Assembly (NCBI GenBank): GCA_937913075.1
Contig: CALEPU010000052.1
Location: 1-9,336 of the forward strand
Origin: an uncultured Clostridia bacterium
Lineage (GTDB): Bacteria > Bacillota > Clostridia > Christensenellales > CAG-138
Reading direction: 5' to 3'
Length of the DNA: 9,336 bases
The position numbers and the translations under genes are program-made. A model generated the notes under the pieces. That model searched no databases. It was not told the DNA's origin and saw only the letters and a program-made list of their open reading frames with translations. Positions 1-5,543 of the stretch are shown one piece after another (position 1 is the first letter of the stretch; each line of letters opens with the position of its first letter).

Positions 1-276
1 GTCCAGTCTTCCCTCCAGAAGCTCCGGATTTTCGATCAGCTTCTGCAGAAGCTGCACAGACTTCGCGTAATAGAAGCCGTCCGCGAGGCGCTCGTCATAG
101 CTGTGCTCGGCGGGACTTTCGCCGCTCCCGTCTCCCGAGAGAAGCAGGACGGACACTCCGCCTATCACCGCGAGGCAGAACGCGAGTGCAACGTACAATC
201 CGTTTCTTTTTACAAACGCAGAGGCGCGAAGACGGAGCTGTTTGCGCCTGAGCTTGTTTTCGGTTTTTTTATCCAT
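1..276 (-). CDS. Single-pass membrane protein, N-terminal part (runs off the left edge)
   Basis: An open frame reads leftward from ATG at 276-274 to the window edge, giving 92 residues with no stop. An AAAGGG Shine-Dalgarno sequence lies about 8 nt before the ATG. The product starts with a short, very basic cytoplasmic segment (residues 1-25, rich in K and R), then one hydrophobic helix at about residues 27-47, then an extracytoplasmic part that begins with a Gly/Ser/Glu linker (47-57) and continues into a soluble region. Positive charge before the helix predicts an N-in, C-out topology. The family cannot be fixed from this part. The layout resembles membrane-anchored M23 peptidase or SpoIIQ-like proteins of Clostridia, but no catalytic motif is visible here, so this is only a guess. 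The gene is divergent from the CPBP-like gene at 523. I see no convincing promoter for it. Confidence 0.72.
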   Translation of the reverse strand, partial: MDKKTENKLRRKQLRLRASAFVKRNGLYVALAFCLAVIGGVSVLLLSGDGSGESPAEHSYDERLADGFYYAKSVQLLQKLIENPELLEGRLD

Positions 277-356
277 ATTACCGACCCTTTCTAAAAAATT
301 CACAATTTGTTAACAGCTTTACCCCTATTATTGACCGTGTTAGGCGTTTGTTATAC

Positions 357-385
357 TTGAAAAAGATGTTTAATTTTGTTATTAT
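357..385 (+). promoter_or_regulatory. Sigma-A type promoter for the CPBP-like operon
   Basis: TTGAAA at 357-362 and TATTAT at 380-385 are separated by 17 nt, and a TG at 377-378 placed one base before the -10 forms an extended -10. Transcription would start near 391-393. A second, weaker pair lies just upstream: TTGACC (331-336) and TATACT (352-357), with a 15-nt spacer. The promoter was read by eye and has not been tested. Confidence 0.6.
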
Positions 386-522
386 ATAGGCGATGCGATA
401 CGGTTGCTTTTTTAACCTTGGAGCAAAAGGCTCCGCGGTGCGATAAGCGCAGTCTCAATGCATATATTGTTTGGGAGGCAGCCCGACGTTTAAGACGGCT
501 TGAGCTTCGGGCGCATTTAAAT
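386..522 (+). other. 5' leader of the CPBP-like operon, possibly structured
   Basis: About 130 nt separate the predicted transcription start from the ATG at 523. Several short hairpins can be drawn: GGAGC/GCTCC around an AAAAG loop (420-434), CAAT/ATTG (456-469), and GCCCGA/TCGGGC (481-486 with 507-512), the last ending 10 nt before the start codon. The motif GATGCGATA near 391 recurs as GGTGCGATA near 437. A purine-rich GGGAGG at 473-478 resembles a ribosome binding site but no in-frame start follows at the right distance. No known riboswitch, T-box or 6S RNA consensus was recognised. The segment might instead encode an N-terminal extension of the next gene from TTG 376 or TTG 418, since that frame is open. 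Confidence 0.3.
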
Positions 523-1674
523 ATGAAGGTTATCAGAGTGCTCGGTTTCATACTGCTCGCGGTGCTTGTTTTCCTCGGATTTATAAGCGCTTTTCATATA
601 GTACCCGCCGACTTTGAGGCGCAGGCGAGGAAGCAGACTTTGGCGCGGCTGGAGCAGAGCGGCACCACCGTGGACGAGAGCTATATCGAGGCAAGCATCG
701 AGGACGCGGTACGCTCCAACCTGCACACGGTATTCCGCACGACGCTGATCGCCGCGCTCGCCGTCGGCATCATAATATGCTCTCTTTCCATGCGTCCTCC
801 CCACGACTGCGGAGGGTTCAACCTTTTCAACCCGCTTGCGATACCGCTCATTGCGCTCATTATACTCTCTCTCGGCACGGCGCTATCGCTCGTGCTTGAC
901 GCTGTGCCCGGGCAGGGCGTTGCGGAGTTCAGGCAGGTGATAGCAAGCATCGAGGAGGGCTGCGCCTATGACGGCGACCGTCTCCTGCTCTTTGCTGTCG
1001 CTCCGCTGCTTATCGAGGTAATATTCCGCGGATACGTTTTGAGCTTTCTGGAAAAGCTGCATTTCTCTGCGGCGATAGTGCTCTCGACCTTGATGTATGC
1101 GCTGTGCGCCTATTTCTGCATAAGCAAGTACGCCGTATGGAGCGTCGGCTCTGCCGCCTGTGGATGGACGGCATTCTGCGCCGCTGCTGCAACGGGCTTC
1201 GTTTTCGCCGTGATGACATGGCGGCTGCGCTCCTGCATACCCGCCGTGGTATCGCACGTGCTGCTTGCAAATTCCGCACCTGCGGTCGGCGCACTGCGGA
1301 CTTGGGTCTCGCTTCCCGCGGCAATAATCGTGCTTGCGGTATCGCTCGCGCTGCTCGTGTTCCTGCCCTTGCTTTTGGCAAGGCGACTGCCGATATTCGC
1401 ATATGATTATCCCTTCACCCGTCAACACAGGCATATGGAACGTGTGCTTGCGGGAAAGCCTGCGGCAGCGAAGGCTGCGCAGGACGACGGAGGCGCCGAG
1501 GAGTCCGATGCAAAGCAGCAGAAGCCGCTTAGGCTTTGGCCATTCATAAAACGCGGCATCCCCGACGGGGATGAGAAGACCGAGGGCGAGAGCGGCAGTG
1601 AGGCAAGCCCCTCCGACGAAGCCGAGCCTCCCGACGAAGCCGAGCCGATAAAGCCCGAGGAGACCGATGGTTAA
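523..1674 (+). CDS. CPBP-like integral membrane protein with degenerate catalytic motifs and an acidic tail
   Basis: A 383-residue membrane protein that resembles the CPBP (Abi/CAAX-protease-type) family of intramembrane proteases. It has an N-terminal helix (about 7-25), a soluble charged loop (about 27-70), further helices from about 72 to 285, and a long charged cytoplasmic tail (about 290-383). The family's EExxxR motif appears as I164-E165-V-I-F-R169-G, so arginine and the second glutamate remain but the first glutamate is isoleucine. The second motif (FxxxH) seems to be Y192..A196 with no histidine. The third motif is kept as H245-V-L-L-A-N250. The protein may therefore be catalytically impaired. 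ATG 523 was chosen because the hydrophobic helix begins right after it, although its ribosome binding site is weak; the frame stays open back to TTG 376. The stop overlaps the next gene by 8 nt, implying coupled translation. Confidence 0.75.
   Translation: MKVIRVLGFILLAVLVFLGFISAFHIVPADFEAQARKQTLARLEQSGTTVDESYIEASIEDAVRSNLHTVFRTTLIAALAVGIIICSLSMRPPHDCGGFNLFNPLAIPLIALIILSLGTALSLVLDAVPGQGVAEFRQVIASIEEGCAYDGDRLLLFAVAPLLIEVIFRGYVLSFLEKLHFSAAIVLSTLMYALCAYFCISKYAVWSVGSAACGWTAFCAAAATGFVFAVMTWRLRSCIPAVVSHVLLANSAPAVGALRTWVSLPAAIIVLAVSLALLVFLPLLLARRLPIFAYDYPFTRQHRHMERVLAGKPAAAKAAQDDGGAEESDAKQQKPLRLWPFIKRGIPDGDEKTEGESGSEASPSDEAEPPDEAEPIKPEETDG
1613..1646 (+). repeat. Two-copy 18-bp in-frame tandem repeat in the acidic tail
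   Basis: CCGACGAAGCCGAGCC occurs at 1613-1628 and again at 1631-1646, a period of 18 bp or six codons. It encodes DEAEPP followed by DEAEPI in the acidic, proline-rich C-terminal tail of the CPBP-like protein. The frame is kept, so copy number could vary without breaking the gene. Confidence 0.8.
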
Positions 1675-2251
1675 GGCACGTGAGCTCGTTATAGGCGAGG
1701 CGCTGCGGCTGCTGCGCACCCATATAGACGCGCGCGCCGAGGAGGAGGACGTGCTGCTTTTCAGCCCGTCGGCTTACGTTTGCTCTCCCCTGCCTCAAAA
1801 ATACGGTATTGACAAGGCAGAAGATCGTATATATAATATTCTGAAAGAGTTTGAGGAGCGCGGCTCCTGGCTTTTCAGCCTCGTCCGATATGAGGGCGGC
1901 TATCTGAACTTCGAGCTTCACGACAGCGGGCTTTTGCGTCTGGCAGAGCTGGAGCTTGCGGAGCACGGCGATATCGGCACTCCCAGCGATCCTATCGTGG
2001 TCGGCAGCGGAGCGGCTTACGCCCATGCGAGACTTTTGCATACCGCCAATACGGCAGCATGCGGTTTTTTGTTACCCGTTGGGAAGCTCGGCAGGCTTGC
2101 GCTCTGGCGCTGCATTACGGCGAAAAGCGACCGGCAGCTTTCGCAGGCGCTTACGACCGTGAACGAGGCGCTTGACGAGCACCGCAGGCTCGGCACGATG
2201 AGCGCATATGCCGCGAGGGTCATGGCCGCCGCGGTGTACGCTCGAATTTAA
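1667..2251 (+). CDS. ArgRS-like protein lacking the catalytic core (N-terminal-like domain joined to DALR-like domain)
   Basis: A 194-residue soluble protein with no confident family name. Its ATG overlaps the preceding stop by 8 nt, and a GAGGAG ribosome binding site sits 4-9 nt upstream. Residues about 45-95 resemble the end of the arginyl-tRNA synthetase N-terminal (tRNA D-loop-binding) domain: an amphipathic helix, then V73-R-Y-E-G-G-Y-L-N-F-E-L84, where ArgRS typically has a GPGFINF-type strand. Only about 35 residues later comes A117-Y-A-H-A-R-L123, which matches the YAHAR motif that opens the DALR anticodon-binding domain of ArgRS. The Rossmann core that normally lies between them, with the HIGH and KMSK motifs, is absent, so aminoacylation is not expected. 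Possible roles are tRNA binding or a structural or regulatory function; none is shown by the sequence. The domain reading is inference from short motifs; the open frame and its coupling to the neighbour are clear. Confidence 0.72.
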   Translation: MVKARELVIGEALRLLRTHIDARAEEEDVLLFSPSAYVCSPLPQKYGIDKAEDRIYNILKEFEERGSWLFSLVRYEGGYLNFELHDSGLLRLAELELAEHGDIGTPSDPIVVGSGAAYAHARLLHTANTAACGFLLPVGKLGRLALWRCITAKSDRQLSQALTTVNEALDEHRRLGTMSAYAARVMAAAVYARI

Positions 2252-2275
2252 AAAAATTGATTGGAGATAGATAAT

Positions 2276-2941
2276 ATGAACATCAAGTGGTACGGACATT
2301 CCACATTTCTGCTTACAGACAGCGAGGGTACGGCGATACTGACGGATCCCTGCGGTCCCGGCTTGGGGTATGAGCTTGCCGATATCGAGTGCGACGCCGT
2401 AACGGTCAGCCACGGTCACCGCGACCATAATTATACCGAATGCGCCTTGGGCTCCCCCATCATAATCGAGTCGATCGGCACGAGGATGGTAAACAACGTC
2501 CGTGTGACAGGCTACCCCGTATTCCATGACAGATCCGGCGGTTCCGAGCGCGGCGGCAACATTATGTACCTCTTCGACATCGACGGTATGCGCGTTCTGC
2601 ACGCGGGCGACGTGGGACATCTGCTCTCCGTTGCTCAGGCTGAGGAAATAGGCAAGGTAGACGTGCTTTTCGTCCCCATCGGCGGCAAGTACACGCTTGA
2701 CTATTCTGCTGCGCGCCAGTTTGCGAACCAGCTCCATCCGAGCGTGCTTATACCGATGCACTTCAAGACCCCAATGTGTACGCTCGATATAGACGACGTT
2801 AACAACTTTATCGACACCGTACAGGACTGCAAGATACACATGCTCAACGACTGTGAGGCGAGCCTGCTTCCCGCCAACCTCGGTGAGGACAGGGTGCTCG
2901 TTTTCGACCCCTATGTGCCCGGCAGCGAGCAGGAGGAGTGA
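2276..2941 (+). CDS. Metallo-beta-lactamase-fold metal-dependent hydrolase (YtkL/UPF0173-like)
   Basis: A 221-residue protein of the metallo-beta-lactamase fold, in the compact group that includes YtkL and UPF0173 hydrolases. The fold opens with W-Y-G-H8-S. The metal ligands are readable in order: H46-G-H48-R-D50-H51 (the HxHxDH motif), H84, D112 (in H-A-G-D) and H162 (in P-M-H-F-K). Length and motif order are normal for a free-standing member, and the full ligand set predicts an active two-metal hydrolase in the cytoplasm. The substrate is unknown. ATG 2276 is preferred over the in-frame TTG at 2261 because a GGAG at 2263-2266 lies 9 nt before the ATG. The gene follows the ArgRS-like gene by 24 nt and closes the plus-strand operon. 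Confidence 0.9.
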   Translation: MNIKWYGHSTFLLTDSEGTAILTDPCGPGLGYELADIECDAVTVSHGHRDHNYTECALGSPIIIESIGTRMVNNVRVTGYPVFHDRSGGSERGGNIMYLFDIDGMRVLHAGDVGHLLSVAQAEEIGKVDVLFVPIGGKYTLDYSAARQFANQLHPSVLIPMHFKTPMCTLDIDDVNNFIDTVQDCKIHMLNDCEASLLPANLGEDRVLVFDPYVPGSEQEE

Positions 2942-2983
2942 GCGCCGAAAAAACTGTTTGCGGCGAAGCACAATTCGTAAAGC

Positions 2984-3021
2984 AAAGCATCCGCGGAAGG
3001 CTCTGCGGATGCTTTTTCTTT
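2984..3021 (+). terminator. Intrinsic terminator of the CPBP-like operon, possibly bidirectional
   Basis: AAAGCATCCGC (2984-2994) pairs with GCGGATGCTTT (3005-3015) across a 10-nt loop, followed by a T-rich run (3013-3020). It lies 43 nt after the stop of the hydrolase gene and about 30 nt beyond the stop of the convergent DUF1292 gene, so it may end transcription from both sides. The T-run on the minus-strand side (TTTGCTTT) is weaker. Confidence 0.85.
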
Positions 3022-3052
3022 ATGCTCTCTTATTGTTTATTCTGCCGCGATA

Positions 3053-3385
3053 TCACTCGTCGATACGCACCTCGCCCTCGCGGACGTTTTCCAGTGTATC
3101 GTTCTCTATCTCGTCTATCAATTCCTCGAAAACTTCAAAGAGCTCCTCGCAGAGCACCTCGTTCTCGACCACGGCGTATCTGTCACCGTTTGCCTTGTCG
3201 GGCACGATGTGCATAAACACGAGCTCGGCCTCCTCCTCGTTTGCCTGCTCGGCGGGAATGAGCGCCATATAGCGTTCGTTCTCGTACATGAAGGTGAGCA
3301 CGTGCTCGAAGAGCATCTCCTCCCCGTCCTCGCCGACGAGGGTTATCTCGATGGGCTCGCCCAGATCGTCCGGTTTGTTATTCAT
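3053..3385 (-). CDS. DUF1292 (YrzB-like) family protein
   Basis: A 110-residue, strongly acidic cytoplasmic protein. The N-terminal part fits DUF1292: the I-T-L-V-G-E-D-G-E-E stretch (13-23), then F-E-H-V-L-T-F-M-Y-E-N-E-R-Y-M-A-L-I-P (26-44), and a later beta-strand segment V-F-M-H-I-V (56-61), ending in a Glu/Asp-rich helix (74-95). The molecular function of this family is unknown. It is the last gene of the ireB-ruvX operon, the same position as yrzB in Bacillus subtilis (yrzL-yrrK-yrzB), which supports the call. ATG 3385 was chosen because AAAGGA lies 9 nt upstream; the frame is open further back to 3478 but without a comparable signal. The gap to ruvX is 46 nt. Confidence 0.88.
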   Translation of the reverse strand: MNNKPDDLGEPIEITLVGEDGEEMLFEHVLTFMYENERYMALIPAEQANEEEAELVFMHIVPDKANGDRYAVVENEVLCEELFEVFEELIDEIENDTLENVREGEVRIDE

Positions 3386-3431
3386 AATATGCCGTCCTTT
3401 CGGTTTAATATACGATGAAAGTATTTTGCTT

Positions 3432-3878
3432 TTACTGTATCGGAGGCAGCGGTGCGGCGCCAACGGGATGCAGGGCAAGGTACCCCTCCAATATTACCTG
3501 CGCCGCAAGCTTATCGACCACCTTACGGCGTTTTTGCCATTTGAGCTCCGCCTCGTAGAGGAAGCGCTCCGCGGCCATCGTCGAAAGCCGCTCGTCGTAA
3601 AAATCATACTCGCCCTGCCAGCCGTTAAGGACGAGCTCGGCAAACGCCCGGACCTTATCGCACATAGGACCGTAGGAGCCGTCCATATTGCGGGGCAGAC
3701 CGAAAACTATGCGGCATGGCGCCCACTTGGCGGCGGCTTCCCTCACGTAGGCGGCGTCCTTCTCATCGTCGCCCGTGCGGGTATAGGTCTCTAACCCCTG
3801 CGCGGTGTAACCGAGCGCGTCCGTCACGGCAAGGCCTATACGCCTGTCGCCGACGTCAACGCCGAAATATCTGTACAT
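3432..3878 (-). CDS. ruvX: RuvX/YqgF family pre-16S rRNA nuclease / putative Holliday junction resolvase
   Basis: A 148-residue RNase H-fold protein of the YqgF/RuvX (YrrK) family, linked to 16S rRNA 5'-end maturation and originally proposed as a Holliday junction resolvase. The motifs come in the expected order: G6-V-D8-V-G-D-R-R-I-G-L-A-V-T-D with the first catalytic aspartate, F-G60-L-P-R-N-M-D-G67, D95-E-R-L-S-T100, and the C-terminal D122-K-L-A-A-Q-V-I-L-E-G-Y-L. All residues expected for activity are present and the length is normal. Start ATG 3878 has an AAAGGAGAG ribosome binding site (3887-3895) that overlaps the stop codon of the upstream reductase gene, leaving a 15-nt gap, so translation of the two is probably linked. 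Confidence 0.95.
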   Translation of the reverse strand: MYRYFGVDVGDRRIGLAVTDALGYTAQGLETYTRTGDDEKDAAYVREAAAKWAPCRIVFGLPRNMDGSYGPMCDKVRAFAELVLNGWQGEYDFYDERLSTMAAERFLYEAELKWQKRRKVVDKLAAQVILEGYLALHPVGAAPLPPIQ

Positions 3879-3893
3879 AGAAAAAGCTCTCCT

Positions 3894-4838
3894 TTATATT
3901 ACCTTGATATTGAACTCGGGGCAGGCTCTGGCGCAGTAGCCGCAGGTGGCGCATTTGCCGTAATCTATGCGGGCAACGCCGTCTTCCATAGTAATGGCGT
4001 GATTGCGGCAGGCGGCAACGCATGTACCGCACCCTTGGCACCAGTCCTGAATCAGCATACGGCGCCGCACCCGCGAAAGCCTTTCGGCGATGGCGGGATC
4101 GGGCTCTTCGCCATTGAATACCGCGCAGTTGAAATCGACCTCGTCGATGGACTGCATGCCCATCGCAACTGTGTCTATACAGTCGAGCCCCAGTATAAAA
4201 TCAAGCGCCTCCTCACGCTCGGCTATGAGATGCCCGCCGCCGAGGGGCTTCATTGCTATAACGCCTCTGCCGAGCGAATGCGCTTGTTTGATGACTTGAA
4301 GCATATCGTCCGCAGTACCGTCCGCTATGCCGACCCCTTTTTTATTGATGAGAGGAAAGAGCACGTCAAGCTCAGGATGCGTAAGCGCCGCCTGCATACA
4401 GCGGACGTAATGGGTAGAAAGACCGACTGCGCCGATAAGCCCCTGCTCCTTTTTGCGGAGAAAGAACTCAACAGCCTCTGCATGACCTCTGATGGTATGC
4501 GCGCTCTCCTGCTCGTGCAGAAGGAAAACGTCGATATACTCACGCCCGATACCCTCGACCGCCTTTTTAAAGGAAGCCTCGGCTGTCGCGGCGTCGTAGG
4601 AGTAGCTCTTGGTGCATACTACGGCGTCGGGCTTTATCAGCAGCGCCTCGCGCACGTGAGGATAAGTCTCGTATATCTCGGCAGTATCCAAAAAATTGAC
4701 GCCATGGGAAAAAGCCCTTTCAATCAGAGCCGCGCCCTCTGCCGGGGTGAGACCGCGCTGAAAGGGCCCCATTGTCAACGTGCCGAAGCACAGACGCGAT
4801 ACGCCTATGCCCGTATTGCCGAGGGGGTTTATTATCAC
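3894..4838 (-). CDS. Aldo/keto reductase fused to a C-terminal 2[4Fe-4S] ferredoxin domain
   Basis: A 314-residue oxidoreductase. Residues 1-250 form an aldo/keto reductase barrel with the tetrad visible: D51 and Y56 (D-T-A-E-I-Y), K77 (C-T-K-S-Y) and H108 (F-L-L-H-E). The C-terminus holds two [4Fe-4S] motifs: C267xxC270xxC273xxxC277 and C296xxC299xxC302xxxC306-P. The first lacks the proline that usually follows its last cysteine. This fusion is common in anaerobes and suggests electron flow between NAD(P)H chemistry and ferredoxin-type carriers, but the substrate is unknown. The start is GTG 4838, overlapping the ireB stop as GTGA. The protein begins M-I-I-N-P-L-G-N-T-G, the normal family N-terminus. 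It lies between ireB and ruvX, which are adjacent in Bacillus. Confidence 0.93.
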   Translation of the reverse strand: MIINPLGNTGIGVSRLCFGTLTMGPFQRGLTPAEGAALIERAFSHGVNFLDTAEIYETYPHVREALLIKPDAVVCTKSYSYDAATAEASFKKAVEGIGREYIDVFLLHEQESAHTIRGHAEAVEFFLRKKEQGLIGAVGLSTHYVRCMQAALTHPELDVLFPLINKKGVGIADGTADDMLQVIKQAHSLGRGVIAMKPLGGGHLIAEREEALDFILGLDCIDTVAMGMQSIDEVDFNCAVFNGEEPDPAIAERLSRVRRRMLIQDWCQGCGTCVAACRNHAITMEDGVARIDYGKCATCGYCARACPEFNIKVI

Positions 4839-5104
4839 TCGCCTATACCTGTGCCGTGTACCTCGATATAGCTTCTTACAAGCTCCTCGATCAGCTCGTC
4901 CCTCTCAAGTGTGGAAATTAGGTAACGGGCATTGTTATAGCTTGTGATATATGTGGGGTCGCCCGAAAGCAGATAGCCGACTATCTGGTTGACGGGATCG
5001 TAGCCCTTCTCCCTCATGGATGAGTAGGCCTGCATCAATACCTCGTGCGCGGTCTGCTTATCCTTGGGCATTTTGAATTTTATAGTGTTCATAGTTCCAC
5101 TCAT
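4835..5104 (-). CDS. ireB: IreB family regulatory phosphoprotein (YrzL/DUF965)
   Basis: An 89-residue protein of the IreB (YrzL, UPF0297) family. The hallmark central block K-G-Y-D-P-V-N-Q-I-V-G-Y-L-L-S-G-D-P-T-Y-I (33-53) is followed by N-N-A-R (57-60) and the helix L-E-R-D-E-L-I-E-E-L-V (66-76). In Enterococcus faecalis, IreB is a substrate of the PASTA-domain Ser/Thr kinase IreK and affects cephalosporin resistance. Threonines at positions 4 and 7 are present here, which are, as I recall, the phosphorylated positions in E. faecalis. ATG 5104 is chosen over ATG 5092 because GGAGGT lies about 8 nt upstream and because it keeps both threonines. It is the first gene of the operon. The usual upstream neighbour alaS is not here. 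Confidence 0.95.
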   Translation of the reverse strand: MSGTMNTIKFKMPKDKQTAHEVLMQAYSSMREKGYDPVNQIVGYLLSGDPTYITSYNNARYLISTLERDELIEELVRSYIEVHGTGIGE

Positions 5105-5133
5105 GGCGGCACCTCCACATAATTGTTCATATT

Positions 5134-5162
5134 ATTGTAGCATATATTTTCGCCGCTCACAA
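5134..5162 (-). promoter_or_regulatory. Sigma-A promoter of the ireB operon
   Basis: On the minus strand, TTGTGA (5162-5157) and TACAAT (5139-5134) are 17 nt apart, with TG one base before the -10 (extended -10). Transcription would start near 5127, about 20 nt before the ireB start codon, and would cover ireB, the reductase, ruvX and the DUF1292 gene. Confidence 0.8.
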
Positions 5163-5204
5163 TACCAAAATATGTCGATATAAAAATTTTTGCCCGACAG
5201 TCGC

Positions 5205-5229
5205 ATAAAAAAGGGGCCGTTCGCCCCTT
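5205..5229 (-). terminator. Intrinsic terminator after the 47-aa gene
   Basis: AAGGGGC (minus strand 5229-5223) pairs with GCCCCTT (5217-5211) around a 5-nt loop and is followed by a run of T on the minus strand (5212-5207). It begins 3 nt after the stop codon of the small gene and isolates it from the ireB promoter downstream. Confidence 0.88.
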
Positions 5230-5232
5230 CTG

Positions 5233-5376
5233 TCAAAACATATCCGTGATGCTGCGCAAGAGCTTTTTGCCGTCGCGCTTCATCTTGCGGGAAGTGCCGG
5301 GATACATGCTCGCAACGGCAACGGTCGCCGCCGCCATGCCCACGGCAACTCCTGCGACAAAATTCAAAACCTTCAT
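5233..5376 (-). CDS. 47-aa membrane miniprotein (YtxH-like architecture)
   Basis: ATG 5376 to TGA 5233-5235 encodes 47 residues. An excellent ribosome binding site (AAAGGAGGAG) sits about 5 nt before the ATG and a terminator follows the stop, so this is very probably a real, self-contained gene despite its size. The product has an N-terminal hydrophobic, Gly/Ala-rich segment (about 5-24: F-V-A-G-V-A-V-G-M-A-A-A-T-V) followed by a basic tail with several Lys and Arg residues (30-42), a pattern shared with YtxH-type and other tail-basic small membrane proteins. No specific family or function can be named. It is likely anchored in the inner face of the membrane with the basic part in the cytoplasm. 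The promoter is not obvious. It is divergent from the nitroreductase gene. Confidence 0.85.
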   Translation of the reverse strand: MKVLNFVAGVAVGMAAATVAVASMYPGTSRKMKRDGKKLLRSITDMF

Positions 5377-5484
5377 TTTCGCTCCTCCTTTATAACGATC
5401 TGCCTGGTGATAGTTTGAGTAATAGCCGACGCTGTGATGAGAAGAAAATTCAGGAAATTTATCGACAAACGCCTTCCTTTGCTA

Positions 5485-5513
5485 TTGCATTTTCGGCTCA
5501 GCGGCAATATAAT
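5485..5513 (+). promoter_or_regulatory. Near-consensus sigma-A promoter of the nitroreductase gene
   Basis: TTGCAT (5485-5490), a 17-nt spacer, and a perfect TATAAT (5508-5513). Transcription would start near 5520, giving a short leader of roughly 25 nt before the ATG at 5544. This also argues against the longer open frame starting at 5415, because that start would lie upstream of the promoter. Confidence 0.82.
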
Positions 5514-5543
5514 TTTATCATCATAAAGAACGGAGGCAGACTC

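Noticed and set aside
386..522. 6S RNA, T-box or riboswitch in the leader
   Set aside because: No family consensus could be matched and there is no terminator hairpin with a T-run before the gene.
883..1719. Open minus-strand frame of 278 codons
   Set aside because: It lies opposite the CPBP-like gene, has a Cys/His/Arg-rich composition unlike a real protein, and lacks a ribosome binding site.
2072..2971. Open minus-strand frame of 299 codons
   Set aside because: It is a shadow of the hydrolase and ArgRS-like genes; the plus-strand frame holds a complete set of metal-binding motifs, and this one has none.
3999..4871. Open plus-strand frame of 290 codons
   Set aside because: It is antisense to the aldo/keto reductase, whose catalytic and cluster residues are all intact on the minus strand.
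5415..5543. N-terminal extension of the nitroreductase
   Set aside because: The near-consensus promoter at 5485-5513 lies inside it and ATG 5544 has a good ribosome binding site and the normal family N-terminus.
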